From: Ligula intestinalis
Taxonomy: Eukaryota; Platyhelminthes; Cestoda; Diphyllobothriidea; Diphyllobothriidae
Assembly (NCBI GenBank): GCA_036362985.1
Contig: JAYGXS010000004.1
Coordinates: 15,789,524-15,853,523, forward strand
DNA: 64,000 nucleotides
Direction of reading: 5' to 3'
Of the stretch, positions 43,825 through 64,000 are shown one piece after another. Under the pieces are notes generated by a model. The model worked only from the letters and a program-made list of their open reading frames with translations, made no database searches and was not told the origin of the DNA. Made by a program: the position numbers and the translations under genes. The first letter of the stretch is position 1; every line of letters starts with the position of its first letter.

Positions 43825-45184
43825 GTTCTACATAAACGTGTACATTTCGATGTGTTATGCACTTTCAGCCCACGAAGGTCAGCCCTAAAGATGACTGGCC
43901 GGTTCGGTCAACCGTCCTTAGCCAGGAACCAGACTGCCACTGGTGTGCGGGTGCAAGTACTTGCGAAAGGTGCTTGCAGTAGGAACACTTCAGAAAGATT
44001 ACTTCTACCATTTGCTACAAGCAGGGAAACAGGGCCTTATAAAAGAACAGTCCGCACGGTAAAACGACAGTTCTGCGGATGCAGTAAGATCTGAGGTACT
44101 TCTGACACCCGTGCCAACAGCAACTTGTAGCGGCTAGTGCATCTGGACTTCGTAAAAAGTGCGTCTTCAATGGTCGAAAATACATAGTTCCTACTCACCA
44201 AGTTAGAAGGGCGCGACCTACCAGCTGTCAGCAGGAACTGAACCCATTATAGCAGCCAAAAGGTTTGCTTCAAGAAGTGTTACGGAAGAAGAAGAGACTT
44301 GAGTGACAACTTCAGGTTTCTTAACCATCGTCAATCGACATTATCCCAGTCCCGGGTTGGGAATGACAGCGGACGGAATGAGGACCATTAAAACAAACAT
44401 TTTAACCGAAGGTGCTCGCATTAGGCAAACCTGCGGCTACCCAAAGGGCTCGCACCGACGGAAAAAATAAAAGCTACCACTTCCTACAGAATCACTGCAC
44501 ATTAAGAATGAAGTACTCTTGTTAATCCCTTGACGAGGGCGGGACCACTTCTGCGAATATTTGGTTTCTGGACAGATCTAAAGCGAAAGGCAAAAGGACT
44601 GCTGACAATAGCAGAGGGGCTGCTCACCCGCATCAACAACGTCCCTATCATATGAGGTGCCCTGAGTTAGGCTTCGGACGCAATTTTTCGCTATTCAAAG
44701 GTCCATAGGGCGTGCAGTCAAAAACCGAATTAAGGTGAAAAATATTAGCGCTTTTCAGCAGAATTAAGGTCATCTAGAGTTGGTCAAGCCCTGTAAACAG
44801 ATGCCAAGTAGCAGTCGAAATTAAATAGTTGAGTGAGATAATATTGGTTCGCTCAACGTCACCGCAAGGATAAGAAGAAACATTTCACAGAATTCCTCCT
44901 TCCGATAAATACGCAGCGCAGTCCTCTTCCCCCCCAAAGCACTTGTCATGCACACGAATTAAGACAAAGAAGCAAAAGTTGCACGTTAAATTCAAATATA
45001 AATAATAAGAAGGGCCTGACATAAAGTGTCATACAGAGTATACCAAGCAGGGGGCGATGGGGAGTTTTACATAAAGAAGTCATTGAATGGCACAGGGCGG
45101 GAGAAGGAGGAGGACGCTATTAAGACTTGGAAAAGGACCAACACAAAAAGGATGGCGTAATAGGAGCCACAGCTGGTCGCCTTC
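43825..45184. other. 3' flank of CHD4; no separate gene seen
   Basis: The minus-strand 3' UTR starts at 45184. I could not find a clear minus-strand AATAAA within the first 700 bases, so the transcript end is not placed. Confidence 0.5.
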
Positions 45185-62214
<17,030 letters not shown>

Positions 62215-63011
62215 AGATCGGCATTGTATCCCGAAACAAGACTACCTGTCAAGCTTTAGAAAATGTCTATGGACCCGACGCGACATCCCCGTGGTCCAGA
62301 ATATTCGCGTGCATAGTACATTCGTTCGGTCTGTTTTTCTCTATGGCTGTGACTACAAAATAAATGCGCGTGGAAGACAAACGAAAACTGGAGGTATGTG
62401 AACACCACCGCTTGAAGACCATCCTACGAGTGAAGTAAATCGACTTCGTCTTAAGTAAGACCGTACTCGCTGCAACAGCATCGTAGGGATAGCCCAAGCA
62501 ATCTAAGAACGACGACTAAGGTTATTCAGACACGTTCATTGCCATCCACCACCTCACGAGCTTAGGGGTACTGCCCTCGATCCGGCACCGTTACCTAACT
62601 GGAGACGTCGATTAGGGGGGCTCAGCTCAAAAACCGGTTCGACACACGGCTCGCGGATCTTCGGTATTTGGCCTCCGTCGTTGGCAAAGATAATATATTG
62701 AACTGTTCAGGTCTGCTGTCCCGGATTATCGCGCATGTAAAGGAAAAACCCGTTATATCATCGAGGTCGGCCAGATCAGGCATGAGCAAAGCCGTAACCA
62801 CTGAAAGTGTAGCAGCCGCTCCAGTGCCCCCTTCACCGTCGTCCCGACAAGCTTGCTAACCAGCAAACGCACCTCCAAACTACGGCAACCCCAAGGGCTT
62901 GAGCCGAGCTTAGTCACAATCGCATTTGTATCTGAGGCTATCAAATGCGCCTCAGCCAGCCTGCTTTAGCACCCAGGTGATTTTTTGATCACACGCTCCG
63001 GGCGCTATCCG
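62215..63011 (+). pseudogene. LINE 3'-end segment, tandem copy 1
   Basis: The plus strand, across several frameshifts, reads FVRSVFLYGC, ILRVK, IVGIAQAI-ERRLRLFRHV, HELRGTALDPAPLPNWRRR and later LADLRYLASVVG. These are phrases of the post-RT region of a LINE (VRSVLLYGCE, LRTILRV, RRLRWFGHV, HEL). The segment repeats about 800 bp downstream. Confidence 0.6.
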
Positions 63012-63021
63012 AATAGAGAAA

Positions 63022-63816
63022 GGGTGGTATTGTCTCCCGAATAGATGCTGCTTGTCGAATTTTCTCAAGCTTCAGACAATTTCTATAGAGCCGGCACGAC
63101 ATCTCCATCGCCCTGAAGATTCGCGTGTATTTTACGTCCATTCACTCAGTTCTTCTTAATGGCTGTGAATGCTGAGCTATACGTGCGGAAGATTATCGAA
63201 AACTGGATGTATTCAATCACCACTGCTTGATGACCATCCTACGAGTGAAGAACAGCGACTTCGTCCCAAATGAGACCGCAATCGCTACAACAACACCGCA
63301 AGGATATCCCAAGCCAGCCAAGAAATACGACTGCGGTGATTTAGACACGCTCCCCGCCATTCACCTCACGAGCTGAGTGTTACTGTCCTCGATTCGACAT
63401 CCATAAACCTAACTGCAGGCGTAGAAGAGGGGAGTCAGCTCACTAACCGGCTCGACACGCAGTTCTTCGACCTACGGTATCCGACCTCCGTCGTTGGCGG
63501 AGAGAATGCAGTCTGCTGCCGTGGATCCTTTAGCGTCGAAAGATACAACCCCTGAAATTACCAAGGTCAGCTAGACCGGACATGATCGCAGCGGTAACAA
63601 GTATAGGTGCAGCAGCCGCTCTGATGCCCCCTTAACCAGCTTCTCGATAAATTTTCTAACCAGTAGGCGTACCTCCAAAGCACGGCAGCCCCCGCAGGCT
63701 TGAGCTGCGTTCAGTCACGGTTTCGCTATCACCTGGGGCTAGCTGAAGCGCGTCAGCTAGCCTGTTTTAACGCCCAGGTGATTTTATTCATGATCATACG
63801 CTCTGGACGCTATCCT
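63022..63816 (+). pseudogene. LINE 3'-end segment, tandem copy 2
   Basis: Same layout: SVLLNGCEC, LDVFNHHCLMTILRVKNSDF, VPNETAIA and SVVGGEN-like words, then AGCTGAAGCGCGTCAGC and CGCCCAGGTGATTTTAT matching the right part of copy 1. The two copies are about 75-80 percent alike by eye and differ by many small indels. Confidence 0.6.
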
Positions 63817-64000
63817 TGGTTCAGCCAATCACGCGCTCGTACTGACAAAAACATACACAAGTGCGTAAACTACACAACGCTGTTCACACGCTACAGAACG
63901 GACGCTTTGTTCAGCCACACAACCAAGTAGCCATCTCGTGACAACCTGCCCTGCGTATGGAATAAATTGCTTCTCATAGCTGATTGACTTCTCCTATTAG

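Overview
The window is eukaryotic and mostly non-coding. It carries spliced exons with GT/AG borders, introns of 1 to 4 kb, abundant degenerate retroelements, SINEs with tRNA-like heads, and a 400-base assembly gap. The encoded Mi-2/CHD4 protein and the element types (an RTE-like LINE with C2H2 fingers after the reverse transcriptase, Penelope-like elements with GIY-YIG domains, Ty3/gypsy fragments) point to a flatworm. I think a diphyllobothriid-type tapeworm is most likely, but that is inference from recalled families, not a search.

The only host gene I can support is on the minus strand at 45185-61624. It is the C-terminal 957 codons of a CHD3/4/5 (Mi-2) chromatin remodeller in eight exons. 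All seven internal junctions keep GT/AG borders and reading phase. The N-terminal PHD fingers, chromodomains and first ATPase lobe must lie beyond position 64000. The introns hold Penelope-like fragments, SINEs, a CR1-like LINE end, a pogo-like MITE, a fold-back element and other repeats.

Positions 1-45184 contain no host gene that I can defend. They hold an internally deleted Tc1/mariner-type transposon (1033-1992), a Ty3/gypsy pol remnant followed by a gag remnant and a Penelope-like GIY-YIG domain (7655-9031), a pogo/Tigger-like transposon (28093-28864), a piggyBac-type MITE (20874-20986), a mariner-like element cut by the gap, a 2.4 kb LINE with three in-frame stops (35464-37880), and about 18 copies of a 300-590 bp LTR-like repeat (family A). 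Positions 61625-64000 hold two tandem copies of an 800 bp segment derived from a LINE 3' end.

The most interesting signal is a set of hammerhead-ribozyme-like cores (CTGAYGA, hairpin, GAAA). They occur in two unrelated contexts: three copies inside a tRNA-derived SINE, and nine sites in repeats that look like Penelope-element termini, one of them 300 bp downstream of a GIY-YIG domain. Helix I could not be confirmed in any copy, so these are candidates, not demonstrated ribozymes.
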